A DNA stretch of 56,632 nt from Dyadobacter luteus. GTDB lineage: Bacteria; Bacteroidota; Bacteroidia; Cytophagales; Spirosomataceae. This document shows, one piece after another, positions 34,124 to 42,001 of this stretch. A program made the position numbers and the translations under genes. The stretch spans positions 1 through 56,632 of the forward strand of contig NZ_QNUL01000035.1 of assembly GCF_003383615.1 (NCBI RefSeq). The letters are read 5' to 3'. Each line of letters opens with the position of its first letter. Position 1 is the stretch's first letter. The notes beneath the pieces were generated by a model that saw only the letters and a program-made list of their open reading frames with translations, was not told the origin of the DNA and searched no databases.

Positions 34124-35230
34124 CTAAACCTGTAGCTCGACCGGCTTCGTTTTTTCCATCGAAGCATTTCTGATTGCTACCTGGCGTGCAAGTGCCTCGG
34201 CGGCATTATTGAAGGCTTCGTTTACAACCTCATTATTATTCATAATGGCCGGCTTGCCGTCATCACCAGCTTCTCTGATACTCTGTACCAAAGGAATCTG
34301 ACCTAAAACCGGCACCTCAAACTTATCAGCAAGTAATTGTCCGCCACCCTGACCGAAAATATGATATTTATGGTCGGGTAATTCTTCTGGTGTAAACCAC
34401 GCCATGTTCTCAATCACACCCAGAATAGGGACATTGATCTGTGGCTGACGGAACATCGACAATCCTTTGATAGCATCGGCTACTGCCACTTTCTGAGGTG
34501 TTGTAACAATTACAGCTCCTGTTACCGGAACCGTTTGTACCAAAGTCAGGTGTATATCACTTGTTCCCGGAGGAAGATCTATGAGCAGGTAATCCAACTC
34601 GCCCCAATCCGTATCTCCGAAGAACTGTTTCAGAGCCTGGCTCGCCATGGGTCCTCTCCATACCACTGCACTATCAGGAGGAGTCAAAAATCCGATAGAG
34701 ATAATCTTGATTCCGTACTGACGTATCGGGTTGATATAATTCTTACCATTTTTCGGTGTGATGGTTGGTTGCATATTTTCTGCTCCGAACATCAAAGGCA
34801 TTGATGGCCCCGAAATATCAGCATCTATAATTCCAACACGCGCTCCTGAACGGTGTAATGCCATTGCTAAATTGGCAGTTACTGTAGATTTCCCCACTCC
34901 ACCTTTACCAGACGACACTGCAATCACATTTTTCACGCCCGGAATCATCGGACCTGCATCTCTGGCAGAAGTTACATTGGCTGTCAGATTTACCGTTACC
35001 TCTACATCAGGGCTCAAATGCGTATGAATTGCTTCCACGCAACTTCTCCTGATCAATTCCTTTAAAGGACAGGCAGGCGTTGTAAGAACTACCGTAAATT
35101 TCACCTGGTTTACCCCTACCTCAATATCACGAACCATTCCAAGTGTCACCAGATCTTTCTTCAAGTCCGGCTCTTCCACAGTACTCAGCGCCTGTAAAAC
35201 CTTTTCCTTATTAATTGTAAACTCTCCCAT
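34124..35230 (-). CDS. mrp: Mrp/ApbC-type P-loop ATPase for iron-sulfur cluster assembly
   Basis: A 368-residue protein with an N-terminal MIP18 (DUF59) domain (about 5-82) and a deviant-Walker ParA/NBP35 ATPase domain with SSGKGGVGKSTVTANLA (106-122) and DYLLIDLPPGTSD. It should bind and transfer iron-sulfur clusters. The CxxC pair that bridges the cluster in many Mrp proteins is absent: the segment after GVIENM reads AWFTPEELPDHKYHIFG with no cysteine. This variant appears to be common in Bacteroidota (recollection). It is followed by the NFU gene. Confidence 0.93.
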   Translation of the reverse strand: MGEFTINKEKVLQALSTVEEPDLKKDLVTLGMVRDIEVGVNQVKFTVVLTTPACPLKELIRRSCVEAIHTHLSPDVEVTVNLTANVTSARDAGPMIPGVKNVIAVSSGKGGVGKSTVTANLAMALHRSGARVGIIDADISGPSMPLMFGAENMQPTITPKNGKNYINPIRQYGIKIISIGFLTPPDSAVVWRGPMASQALKQFFGDTDWGELDYLLIDLPPGTSDIHLTLVQTVPVTGAVIVTTPQKVAVADAIKGLSMFRQPQINVPILGVIENMAWFTPEELPDHKYHIFGQGGGQLLADKFEVPVLGQIPLVQSIREAGDDGKPAIMNNNEVVNEAFNNAAEALARQVAIRNASMEKTKPVELQV

Positions 35231-35345
35231 TATACTGATTGAGGATTTTCGCTGTAAATGTTAAAATCCCGGTATTGTTAAATTTTATTTCGCCAATTCT
35301 TATTTGTATCTCAATATTATGCAACACCAATATGCCCTAATGAGT

Positions 35346-36350
35346 TTAATAATTTCCGGGAAATTCTCTAATTCTTCTCGCCACTTCTGCCAACTCTGCA
35401 GAAACATCCGTTACATCCGCAACGCGGGTCAACCGCGCCTGCACATTCTGAAGCATTTTATACTGACTTTCTGTATGACCATAAAGCGGGCGATGCTGCA
35501 TTAACTGCCTGACACTCTCCCATTCCTTCATGAAATCTGTCAGAGACGGATCAATGAATGCGTCCGCAAAAGTACGAAAGATATACTCCTCTGCCATGCT
35601 ATTCGGATGAATAAGATCTTGTTCATAGAAACGATAATCCCGCAGCTCATCAATCATAATTTCGTAGGAAGGGAAGTAATCAACATTCGGAAAGCGCTCG
35701 GACAGACGGTGACATAGCAAACGCAACGTAGATTTACTCACCTGATTCAATGGCAGTGTATCCTTGGTATGCCTTACCGGACTTACCGTGAGTATGACGC
35801 GCAGATCACGACGAAAAGAACGCAATTTCAATATCAGTTGCTCTAAAGGAATGTTGATCTGATCGGGATGTAAGAGCTCCTTCACAAATCGATCTGCCGG
35901 CACTTTATGACAATTACCGATCAGGGTATTCGCCAGCTTATGCCTGTACGCATAAGCAGTCCCGAATGTGATAACAAGCACATCAGCAATATTCAGAAAA
36001 GATTTTACCTCAGAAAGTATTCTTGTCAGTTTCTGTTCAAGCTGAGCTTTGTCAGGAGCCCACAATGACGAATGAAAATCATGATGAAAGCATATTTTAT
36101 CTGCATTTTCAGTATATAATGCCGGCGATGGAAGTCTTTCACTCAATGCACTATCTAACAGTTTGCAAATGGTAAGTGGATTAAATACAGTACCGAAGGG
36201 GTTATTAAGAACCGGAAATTTATAACTTCCCAACTGCTGCCCCATTACTTCCGCAAAACAAGAGCCTATTGTTACTATTTTGGAATCGAGGTTAATTTTC
36301 CATTCAGAGGCAGGAACTGCCACCTGTGTATTCAATTTAAAAGGCTTCAT
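35346..36350 (-). CDS. GSCFA-domain protein
   Basis: A 334-residue protein that begins with the family signature: TIGSCFAEVMGQQL (residues 27-40), then FPVLNNPFGTVFNP. Other conserved pieces are VLVITFGTAYAYRH, LTVSPVRHTKDTLPLNQVSKSTLR and YFPSYEIMIDELRDYRFYEQDLIHPN. The GSCFA family (PF08885) has an SGNH-hydrolase-like arrangement (GxS near the start, DxxH near the end: DLIHPN here), so it may hydrolyse an ester, but no substrate is established. No signal peptide is apparent. It has its own promoter candidate. Confidence 0.92.
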   Translation of the reverse strand: MKPFKLNTQVAVPASEWKINLDSKIVTIGSCFAEVMGQQLGSYKFPVLNNPFGTVFNPLTICKLLDSALSERLPSPALYTENADKICFHHDFHSSLWAPDKAQLEQKLTRILSEVKSFLNIADVLVITFGTAYAYRHKLANTLIGNCHKVPADRFVKELLHPDQINIPLEQLILKLRSFRRDLRVILTVSPVRHTKDTLPLNQVSKSTLRLLCHRLSERFPNVDYFPSYEIMIDELRDYRFYEQDLIHPNSMAEEYIFRTFADAFIDPSLTDFMKEWESVRQLMQHRPLYGHTESQYKMLQNVQARLTRVADVTDVSAELAEVARRIREFPGNY

Positions 36351-36372
36351 GTTAAAAAAATCGAGTAGGCTG

Positions 36373-36405
36373 CAAAATTAATACGAAATCCCAAGGTATT
36401 ATCAA
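36373..36405 (-). promoter_or_regulatory. Promoter candidate for the GSCFA gene
   Basis: On the minus strand TTG (36405-36403), 22 bases, TAATTTTG (36380-36373), an exact TAnnTTTG match. Transcription would start near 36366, about 15 bases before the start codon at 36350. Confidence 0.45.
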
Positions 36406-36534
36406 GAGAAGACTTCCGTTTGTTTATTTGCATTTAAAGGAGCAGTTTTGATGCCTCATTTCGTTTAAGAATGAAAGGAAACTCACATGTCATGGTGACT
36501 TGCCGCTTCCCGAAAACTATTAACCTGATTTACA

Positions 36535-37389
36535 ATGACCCCGAAAATACTTATAAAAAGCCTGCTGTTTCTGACATTTTCTTTGCCTATACTGAAAGCT
36601 CATGCGCAACTTGTGATCCCAAAGAACCCTGTTCCGAAGAAATATGAATTCAGTAAAATTCCTGTCTGGAAAGATGAATTCGATTATACCGGCAAACCCG
36701 ATACTACAAAATGGGGGTACGATCTTGGCGATCATGGATGGGGAAATCATGAATTACAAAACTATACGGATCGGATCGAAAATGCGCGGGTCGAAGATGG
36801 CAGACTGATCATTGAAGCAAAAAAGGAATCTTCAGGAAAATTGAATTACAGCTCAGCACGTCTCATTTCAAAAGGAAAAGGAGATTTTTTATATGGGAAA
36901 TTTGAGATCAAAGCCAAATTGCCAGCCGGCACAGGAACCTGGCCTGCTATATGGATGCTGCCAAGTGATGGCACATATGGGAATAACGGCTGGCCCGACA
37001 ACGGTGAGATCGATATTATGGAACATGTAGGATTTGATCCCAACAGAATTCACGGAAATATCCACACCAAAGCTTTCAACCATAGCATCAAAACAAACAA
37101 AGGTGGTAAGATCATGACAACCAATGTTTCTACCGGATATCATGTATACGGCTGCCAGTGGACTCCCGAAGAAATCACGATTTCAATTGATGGTGTCCAA
37201 TATTTCAAATTCAGAAAGAATATCAACTACGGCTGGGAAGAATGGCCATTTGATAAACCTTTTCATCTTTTATTGAACATCGCTGTTGGCGGTGACTGGG
37301 GAGGACAGAAAGGCGTGGATGACAGCATTTTCCCGCAAAAACTAGAGATCGATTACGTGCGTGTTTACCCTCTGCTTGAAAAAAAGTAG
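36535..37389 (+). CDS. Secreted glycoside hydrolase family 16 beta-glucanase (laminarinase-like)
   Basis: A 284-residue protein with a Sec signal peptide (1-24, ending AHAQ) followed by one GH16 domain. The retaining-enzyme active site is NGEIDIMEHVG, with nucleophile E158, D160 and acid/base E163. The opening WKDEFDYTGKPDTTKWGYDLG and the KFEIKAKLPAGTGTWPAIWMLP block are those of bacterial beta-1,3-glucanases (laminarinases). It should cleave beta-1,3- or mixed-linkage glucans outside the cytoplasm. It sits 35 bases upstream of dnaX with no terminator between, so read-through into dnaX is possible. Confidence 0.93.
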   Translation: MTPKILIKSLLFLTFSLPILKAHAQLVIPKNPVPKKYEFSKIPVWKDEFDYTGKPDTTKWGYDLGDHGWGNHELQNYTDRIENARVEDGRLIIEAKKESSGKLNYSSARLISKGKGDFLYGKFEIKAKLPAGTGTWPAIWMLPSDGTYGNNGWPDNGEIDIMEHVGFDPNRIHGNIHTKAFNHSIKTNKGGKIMTTNVSTGYHVYGCQWTPEEITISIDGVQYFKFRKNINYGWEEWPFDKPFHLLLNIAVGGDWGGQKGVDDSIFPQKLEIDYVRVYPLLEKK

Positions 37390-37424
37390 CTTTGAAATCC
37401 CAGACAAGGGAAGTAACTTGCACC

Positions 37425-39191
37425 ATGGATCATTTCGTTGTTTCGGCCAGAAAGTACCGCCCTGTCACCTTTGACTCGGTTGTTGGCCAGTCACACATTA
37501 CTACTACACTTAAAAATGCAATACGTACCAATCACCTGGCGCAGGCTTTCCTGTTTTGCGGTCCGAGGGGGGTTGGAAAAACCACGTGTGCACGTATTTT
37601 GGCAAAGACAATCAATTGCCAGAATCTGAGTGAGGAAGTAGAAGCGTGCGGACAATGTGAATCCTGTGTCAGCTTCCAGAATAATGCATCATTCAATGTC
37701 CATGAGCTGGATGCTGCCTCTAACAACTCTGTGGAAGACATACGAAACCTGATTGACCAGGTACGTTATCCGCCTCAGACCGGAAAGTATAAAATTTATA
37801 TTATTGATGAGGTTCACATGCTTTCTCAGGCGGCTTTTAATGCTTTCCTGAAGACGTTGGAAGAGCCACCGGGCTACGCCATTTTTATCCTGGCTACGAC
37901 GGAAAAGCATAAGATATTGCCAACGATCTTATCCCGTTGCCAAATCTTCGATTTCAATAGAATTCAGCCTAAAGATATAGCCTACCACCTTGCTGATATA
38001 GCAAAAAAGGAAGGCATACAAACGGAGCAGGAAGCATTGGAACTGATCGGACAGAAGGCAGACGGCGGGCTTCGCGATGCGCTTTCGATGTTCGACCTGA
38101 ATGTAACATTCTCAACAGACAACCACCTGACTTACGCGGCGGTGCTGGAGAACCTGCACATTCTTGATTATGATTATTATTTCAAAATTACAGACGCCCT
38201 AACTGCCGGTAGTGTAGCGAGATCACTGGTTCTTTTTGACGAAATTCTGAGAAAGGGTTTCGACGGTCATTTGTTTGTCGTGGGCTTACTGGAGCATTTC
38301 CGAAACCTGCTTGTATGTAAAGATCCTGCGACTGTTACGCTTTTGCAGGTATCAGAAGCAGCTGAAAGAAAGTATCTCGAACAGGCTGTGTCTGCTGATA
38401 TGAGTTTCCTGTTGTCAGCACTTAGTGTAGCCAGCCAATGTGATATCAATTACAAATCAGCGAAGAATCAGCGGTTGCATGTAGAGCTTTGCCTGATGAA
38501 ACTGGCCAACCTGACACACGTTCTTCAACTTAATTCTCTTACAGCCGTTGATGAAACGGCAAAAAAAAAAGTTGAGCCAGAACAATCTCAGCCAGTAAAC
38601 AATCTGCAAACTGCCGTTACTTCTGAAAGGGCAGCTGTTACATCATCTCCTCCAAATGCACCATCCCAAAATGGTGCCATACCGGTTACCCAACCTGCCA
38701 AACCATCTAAGCTAAAAAGTACAGCCCAGCTTACGCCCCAGATGCCGGCGACTGTTGCTGCTCCTGAACAAAAGAGCAGTACCGAAGCAGAAAATCTACG
38801 GACTACCACTCCCGCAGGCAGAACAGAAGAATTGTCTTTTGAAACACTTCAAAGTGCCTGGTACGAATTTGCCGAAAAGAGAAGACAGTCAAAAAACTCA
38901 ACTACAGAAGAAATTGCGCTCAGGAAAGAATTTCGCCTCCACGGCTTTATTATAGAAGTCATTCTGGATAATGACCACCAGTTGGAAGCAATTCAGGGCA
39001 TGCGTTATGACCTGCTCGGATTCCTGAAAAGCCGTTTTAATGAGTCCCGACTGGATATTAACCCGCGTGTTGCACCACAGGAAGTAAATCGCCTGCCCTA
39101 TACCCCAGCCGAAAAATTCAGTTTCCTTGCAGAAAAAAACCCGCACTTATTGGAATTGAGACAGGCACTGGGGTTGGATGTGGATTTCTAA
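37425..39191 (+). CDS. dnaX: DNA polymerase III subunit gamma/tau
   Basis: The clamp-loader ATPase. The frame is open from 37392 (a TTG), but ATG at 37425 starts the standard opening MDHFVVSARKYRPVTFDSVVGQ and gives 588 residues. Walker A is GPRGVGKTT, the zinc cysteines follow (CQNLSEEVEACGQCESC), and Walker B is IIDEVHML, then LKTLEEPPGYAIFILATTE and the sensor LSRCQIFDF. Domain III ends near residue 370; a Pro/Ala/Gln-rich linker and a tau-specific C-terminal region follow. At 38561-38570 there is a run of ten A residues read as AAA-AAA-AAA (Lys380-382). A -1 shift or one extra A there would place AGT TGA next, ending the protein after residue 383, which fits a gamma-type short form. The same arrangement is known for E. 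coli (ribosomal frameshift) and Thermus (transcriptional slippage). Confidence 0.95.
   Translation: MDHFVVSARKYRPVTFDSVVGQSHITTTLKNAIRTNHLAQAFLFCGPRGVGKTTCARILAKTINCQNLSEEVEACGQCESCVSFQNNASFNVHELDAASNNSVEDIRNLIDQVRYPPQTGKYKIYIIDEVHMLSQAAFNAFLKTLEEPPGYAIFILATTEKHKILPTILSRCQIFDFNRIQPKDIAYHLADIAKKEGIQTEQEALELIGQKADGGLRDALSMFDLNVTFSTDNHLTYAAVLENLHILDYDYYFKITDALTAGSVARSLVLFDEILRKGFDGHLFVVGLLEHFRNLLVCKDPATVTLLQVSEAAERKYLEQAVSADMSFLLSALSVASQCDINYKSAKNQRLHVELCLMKLANLTHVLQLNSLTAVDETAKKKVEPEQSQPVNNLQTAVTSERAAVTSSPPNAPSQNGAIPVTQPAKPSKLKSTAQLTPQMPATVAAPEQKSSTEAENLRTTTPAGRTEELSFETLQSAWYEFAEKRRQSKNSTTEEIALRKEFRLHGFIIEVILDNDHQLEAIQGMRYDLLGFLKSRFNESRLDINPRVAPQEVNRLPYTPAEKFSFLAEKNPHLLELRQALGLDVDF
38561..38570 (+). 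other. A10 slippage tract in dnaX, followed by an out-of-frame stop
   Basis: Ten A residues follow GC in the reading GCA AAA AAA AAA GTT. In the -1 frame the next codons are AGT and TGA; in the other shifted frame a stop (TAA) follows after about nine codons. The tract lies at the junction between the conserved domains I-III and the tau linker. Confidence 0.6.
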
Positions 39192-39376
39192 GATCATAAA
39201 CACTTAAGCTCAAAGTGATAACACAATAGATACACAAGCACTTTGTCAGGCCTGTCGAAGCCCTCAACTCTCATTCCAAATAGAAATTCGCCTACAAAAA
39301 TATTTAAACGCAAAGGCACGAAGTAAATGCGCAAAGGACGCGAAGACTTTTGTGTTAGAGCTTGTTCAAGCTACTG
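39192..39376. repeat. Convergent spacer with dispersed repeats
   Basis: Between the stop codons of dnaX and coaE lie three recognisable pieces. CCTGTCGAAGCCCTC occurs at 39251-39265 and again at 39387-39401, inside the end of coaE. A segment at about 39309-39347 repeats GCAAAGG/ACGAAG-type words (CGCAAAGGCACGAAG, then GCGCAAAGGACGCGAAG), a common kind of intergenic repeat in Bacteroidota. AGCTTG-TT-CAAGCT (39359-39372) is a short palindrome. No strong terminator is visible. Confidence 0.6.
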
Positions 39377-40009
39377 TCAGTCCCAGCCTGTCGAAGCCCT
39401 CGCAAGAGCCATAAACTGCTTGTGCAAATCGAGTACCTGCGGGATCAGGGCTGTATCACCATCATTCAGAATTGTAAAATCCGCAATAGCAGCACGTGTT
39501 TCATCCGAAACCTGTCGTGCAATAATCGCTCTGATTTCCGGCTCACTCCTGTTGTCGCGATGTAAAATTCTCTGAATCCTGATCGCCTCAGGAGCCTGAA
39601 CAACTACTACGTAATCAAGTGTATTGCCGTCTCCTGCAGCTTTCATCAATGCAGCTTCCTTAATTACATAAGGCTCACCAGCTTTCCCGGCTATCCATTC
39701 CTCGGTATCCTGAAACACAACAGGATGGATAATTTTATTCAGTTCTTTCAACAACGGCTCGTTATCAAACACCCTGGAAGCAACATAAGGTCTGTTATAT
39801 TGACCATGTATGTTATAAGCTTCGTCACCAAGCAACCCTATCACTTTGCTTTTTATTTCAGGATGATGATTTGTAAGCCACTTTGCTCTTGTATCGGCAT
39901 CATAAATGGATATACCCAAACAAGCAAATACCTTACACACAATACTTTTTCCCGACCCTATTCCTCCTGTAATTCCGATTTGCAGAGGCAAGCTTTGTGC
40001 TGTGGCCAT
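39377..40009 (-). CDS. coaE: Dephospho-CoA kinase
   Basis: A 210-residue P-loop kinase that phosphorylates dephospho-CoA in the last step of coenzyme A synthesis. Walker A is GITGGIGSGKS (12-22), followed by the family motif IYDADTRAKWL (about 34-44), then HPVVFQDTEEWI, and the LID region RIQRILHRDNRSEPEIRAIIARQ. The last residues (RASTGWD) and the stop codon are encoded by a copy of the CCTGTCGAAGCCCTC repeat, which also occurs 136 bases further on. The gene is the last of the nusB operon and follows the YbbR-like gene with a 14-base gap. Confidence 0.95.
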   Translation of the reverse strand: MATAQSLPLQIGITGGIGSGKSIVCKVFACLGISIYDADTRAKWLTNHHPEIKSKVIGLLGDEAYNIHGQYNRPYVASRVFDNEPLLKELNKIIHPVVFQDTEEWIAGKAGEPYVIKEAALMKAAGDGNTLDYVVVVQAPEAIRIQRILHRDNRSEPEIRAIIARQVSDETRAAIADFTILNDGDTALIPQVLDLHKQFMALARASTGWD

Positions 40010-40023
40010 ATCCAGGGAGAAAT

Positions 40024-40716
40024 TTATTGATTAGGCTGATTCAGGAATTGCGCTACTTCGAAGCTGACATATACTGATCTGTGGCTCACTTCCACCAATG
40101 GAGATACCGGCAAAGGTATAGGCAGGCTTTCGTCAAAATGGCTCTGAATTTTTGGAACGGGGATACGAATTCTGATGGTATCAGGATAAGTTCTGATCAA
40201 TGATACCGGACCATCTACTGAAATCAATGACGGAGAAACATTAATGATGCTGGAAATTGCATATCCTTCAGGAATGTCAATTCCTGCGCTGTCGACGCGT
40301 ATCGGAATGATGCGCCTGATCTTACGTTCAAAACTAAGTTCAAACGTGTCGGAAACGACATAATTGACATGTAAATCGGGAAACAATTCTGTGATCTGAT
40401 CCGTAAGTGCAGTCGAATTGATATAACTCGACATATTAGGATTATTCACTTTGTATACAACAGGCGCCGCATTGAAGTTAAGCCAGGATTTTCTGAGCAG
40501 ATTCCAGCCATTGCCCGAAACATTTACCGAAACGCGCTTTGGCAGCGGCTCCAACGGCACATAGGCGGAATTGTCATACTCAACAGAAAGAGGATAACTA
40601 AGCTTGATAGAATAGTTATCCTTGTTGAGCACATTCATTAACCAAAAAAATGTGGCTGCCAGTACGCAGCCAATAAATGTCTTTATTTTATTCTTTCCTG
40701 AAGGAACTTCACTCAC
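40024..40716 (-). CDS. YbbR/CdaR-like membrane-anchored protein
   Basis: A 230-residue protein with one N-terminal membrane helix (about 11-27) and an extracytoplasmic part made of two or so YbbR-type beta domains (e.g. YPLSVEYDN...LPKRVSVNVSGNG and SLISVDGPVSLIRTYPDTIRIRIP). In Firmicutes the homologue CdaR regulates the diadenylate cyclase; the role in Bacteroidota is not established. It lies between yajC and coaE in an order that is conserved across the phylum, as far as I recall. Confidence 0.85.
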   Translation of the reverse strand: MSEVPSGKNKIKTFIGCVLAATFFWLMNVLNKDNYSIKLSYPLSVEYDNSAYVPLEPLPKRVSVNVSGNGWNLLRKSWLNFNAAPVVYKVNNPNMSSYINSTALTDQITELFPDLHVNYVVSDTFELSFERKIRRIIPIRVDSAGIDIPEGYAISSIINVSPSLISVDGPVSLIRTYPDTIRIRIPVPKIQSHFDESLPIPLPVSPLVEVSHRSVYVSFEVAQFLNQPNQ

Positions 40717-40798
40717 AGTAAATCACAGGTTAGTTTAATCATTGAAAAGCAAGATGCGGAATTGTTTTTCAACAAACAACTATCACTTTTCTGCTTTC

Positions 40799-41101
40799 CT
40801 ATTCCGCTACTGTACGGGAAATCGCCGACTTTTCGACGGTTAATTTTACACCCTTATCCAGTTCAAGTATCACTATTGTTTCTTCAACTGCATAAACTTT
40901 TGCATGTATCCCACCAATAGTAACGACTGAATCGCCTTTTTTCAGATTGCCCAACAATGTTTTTTGTTCTTTGGCCTTCTTTTGCTGCGGACGGATCATA
41001 AAGAAATAAAATACACCAATGATACCCACCCACATTACTACCTGGTAAATCATGGCCTGATCGCCGCCTGCTGCAGCTTGTGCTAAAAGAGATAATTTCA
41101 T
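40799..41101 (-). CDS. yajC: Preprotein translocase accessory subunit YajC
   Basis: A 100-residue membrane protein. One helix (about 18-38, MIYQVVMWVGIIGVFYFFMIRPQ pattern) is followed by the family signature RPQQKKAKEQ (39-48) and by GDSVVTIGGIHAKV. YajC associates with SecDF and the SecYEG channel at the inner membrane. Length and motifs are typical. Confidence 0.96.
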   Translation of the reverse strand: MKLSLLAQAAAGGDQAMIYQVVMWVGIIGVFYFFMIRPQQKKAKEQKTLLGNLKKGDSVVTIGGIHAKVYAVEETIVILELDKGVKLTVEKSAISRTVAE

Positions 41102-41151
41102 TATAAAAGAAGAGATCGGATTTTAACTAATTAATTGTATTACTAAGTCTG

Positions 41152-41592
41152 TTATTCAGTAGCTGCTTTGGGTGCCGCTTTCACGATGCCCCTCAATCTC
41201 AGCTCTGTGTAAGCAGGTTCTGTATTGGCATAAACCGTAATGGTTTTTACCTGCGGCCCCACTTTATTTCTGCTATCAAATCGTACTTTGACGTTGGAAG
41301 TTGCTCCCGAATTAATCGGTTCTTTCGGCCATTCGGGCGTTGTGCATCCGCATGAAGAGGTAATATTACTCAGTATGAGCGGATACTCACCATCATTTCT
41401 GAAATTGAAAGTATGCTCCACAACCTCACCTTCCTGAATGGTACCAAAATCAAATGAGGAGCTGTCTATAAGCGCCAAAACAGGCAGTTTTGAGTCTGCC
41501 TGTTTGGAATCTTTGTTTTTCTCACTGCCTGAGCAATTTACCATTGCAAGTGCAATCACCAAAAGAAATGCATAAGTGCATATTTTCTTCAT
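41152..41592 (-). CDS. DUF1573 lipoprotein
   Basis: A 146-residue lipoprotein with lipid cysteine C20 (AMVNC, then SGSEKNK). One DUF1573 domain follows: FDFGTIQEGEVVEHTFNFRNDGEYPLILSNITSSCGCTTPEW pattern, then the closing VYANTEPAYTELRLRG. This immunoglobulin-like domain with a conserved SCGC(T) motif is common in Bacteroidota envelopes, with no defined function; the cysteine pair may bind a metal or form a disulfide. It belongs to the nusB-coaE operon, 50 bases before yajC. Confidence 0.93.
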   Translation of the reverse strand: MKKICTYAFLLVIALAMVNCSGSEKNKDSKQADSKLPVLALIDSSSFDFGTIQEGEVVEHTFNFRNDGEYPLILSNITSSCGCTTPEWPKEPINSGATSNVKVRFDSRNKVGPQVKTITVYANTEPAYTELRLRGIVKAAPKAATE

Positions 41593-41603
41593 AGTTTCGA
41601 ATA

Positions 41604-41906
41604 TCAGCTTGCCTGCCCTTTGATCTGCGCCATCAATCGGTCAACATCTTCGAGCAGCTTTTCTGCTTTCTCCCGCGCATCATTCACCACTTTTTCTCCT
41701 TCTGCCCGGGCGAAGCTGTCTGGCTGATCTTTCTTGTCCACCAGGTCTTCAATTACTTCCTGAAGTTTCTCCCGGTATTTCGACAAACGATATGTTAATT
41801 GCGTACGTAATACTTCTCCTTTATCAGGTGCATATAGTACCCCAAGTGCTGCTCCTGTCACACATCCGGTCAGGAATGCGATCAAGCCATTTGTTGTTTT
41901 GCTCAT
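41604..41906 (-). CDS. YtxH-like gas-vesicle/stress-type small membrane protein
   Basis: A 100-residue protein with one N-terminal hydrophobic helix (GLIAFLTGCVTGAALGVLYAPDKG, about 7-30) that contains the YtxH signature GAALGVLYAPDKG, followed by a long charged helix likely to form a coiled coil (about 35-95). YtxH proteins are linked to stress responses, without a known biochemical activity. It overlaps nothing and lies 11 bases ahead of the DUF1573 gene in the operon. Confidence 0.88.
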   Translation of the reverse strand: MSKTTNGLIAFLTGCVTGAALGVLYAPDKGEVLRTQLTYRLSKYREKLQEVIEDLVDKKDQPDSFARAEGEKVVNDAREKAEKLLEDVDRLMAQIKGQAS

Positions 41907-42001
41907 GGTTTGTTAGTTTTTTATTTCACACGGCATTGCGCCGCAAGTAAGTCAATTTTGTCAAAAAATTATTCCATACCCAACAAACAAACCCTCATTT
42001 A

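Noticed and set aside
34470..34640. Loss of the CxxC motif in Mrp as a sign of a broken gene
   Set aside because: The ATPase motifs are intact and the cysteine-free variant seems usual for Bacteroidota, so it is noted in the annotation and not as a finding.
37392..37424. An upstream TTG start for dnaX
   Set aside because: The conserved DnaX opening begins at ATG 37425; the extra 11 residues are not typical.
36390..37425. Functional link between the GH16 enzyme and dnaX
   Set aside because: They are only 35 bases apart on the same strand, but nothing in their functions connects them; chance adjacency is more likely.
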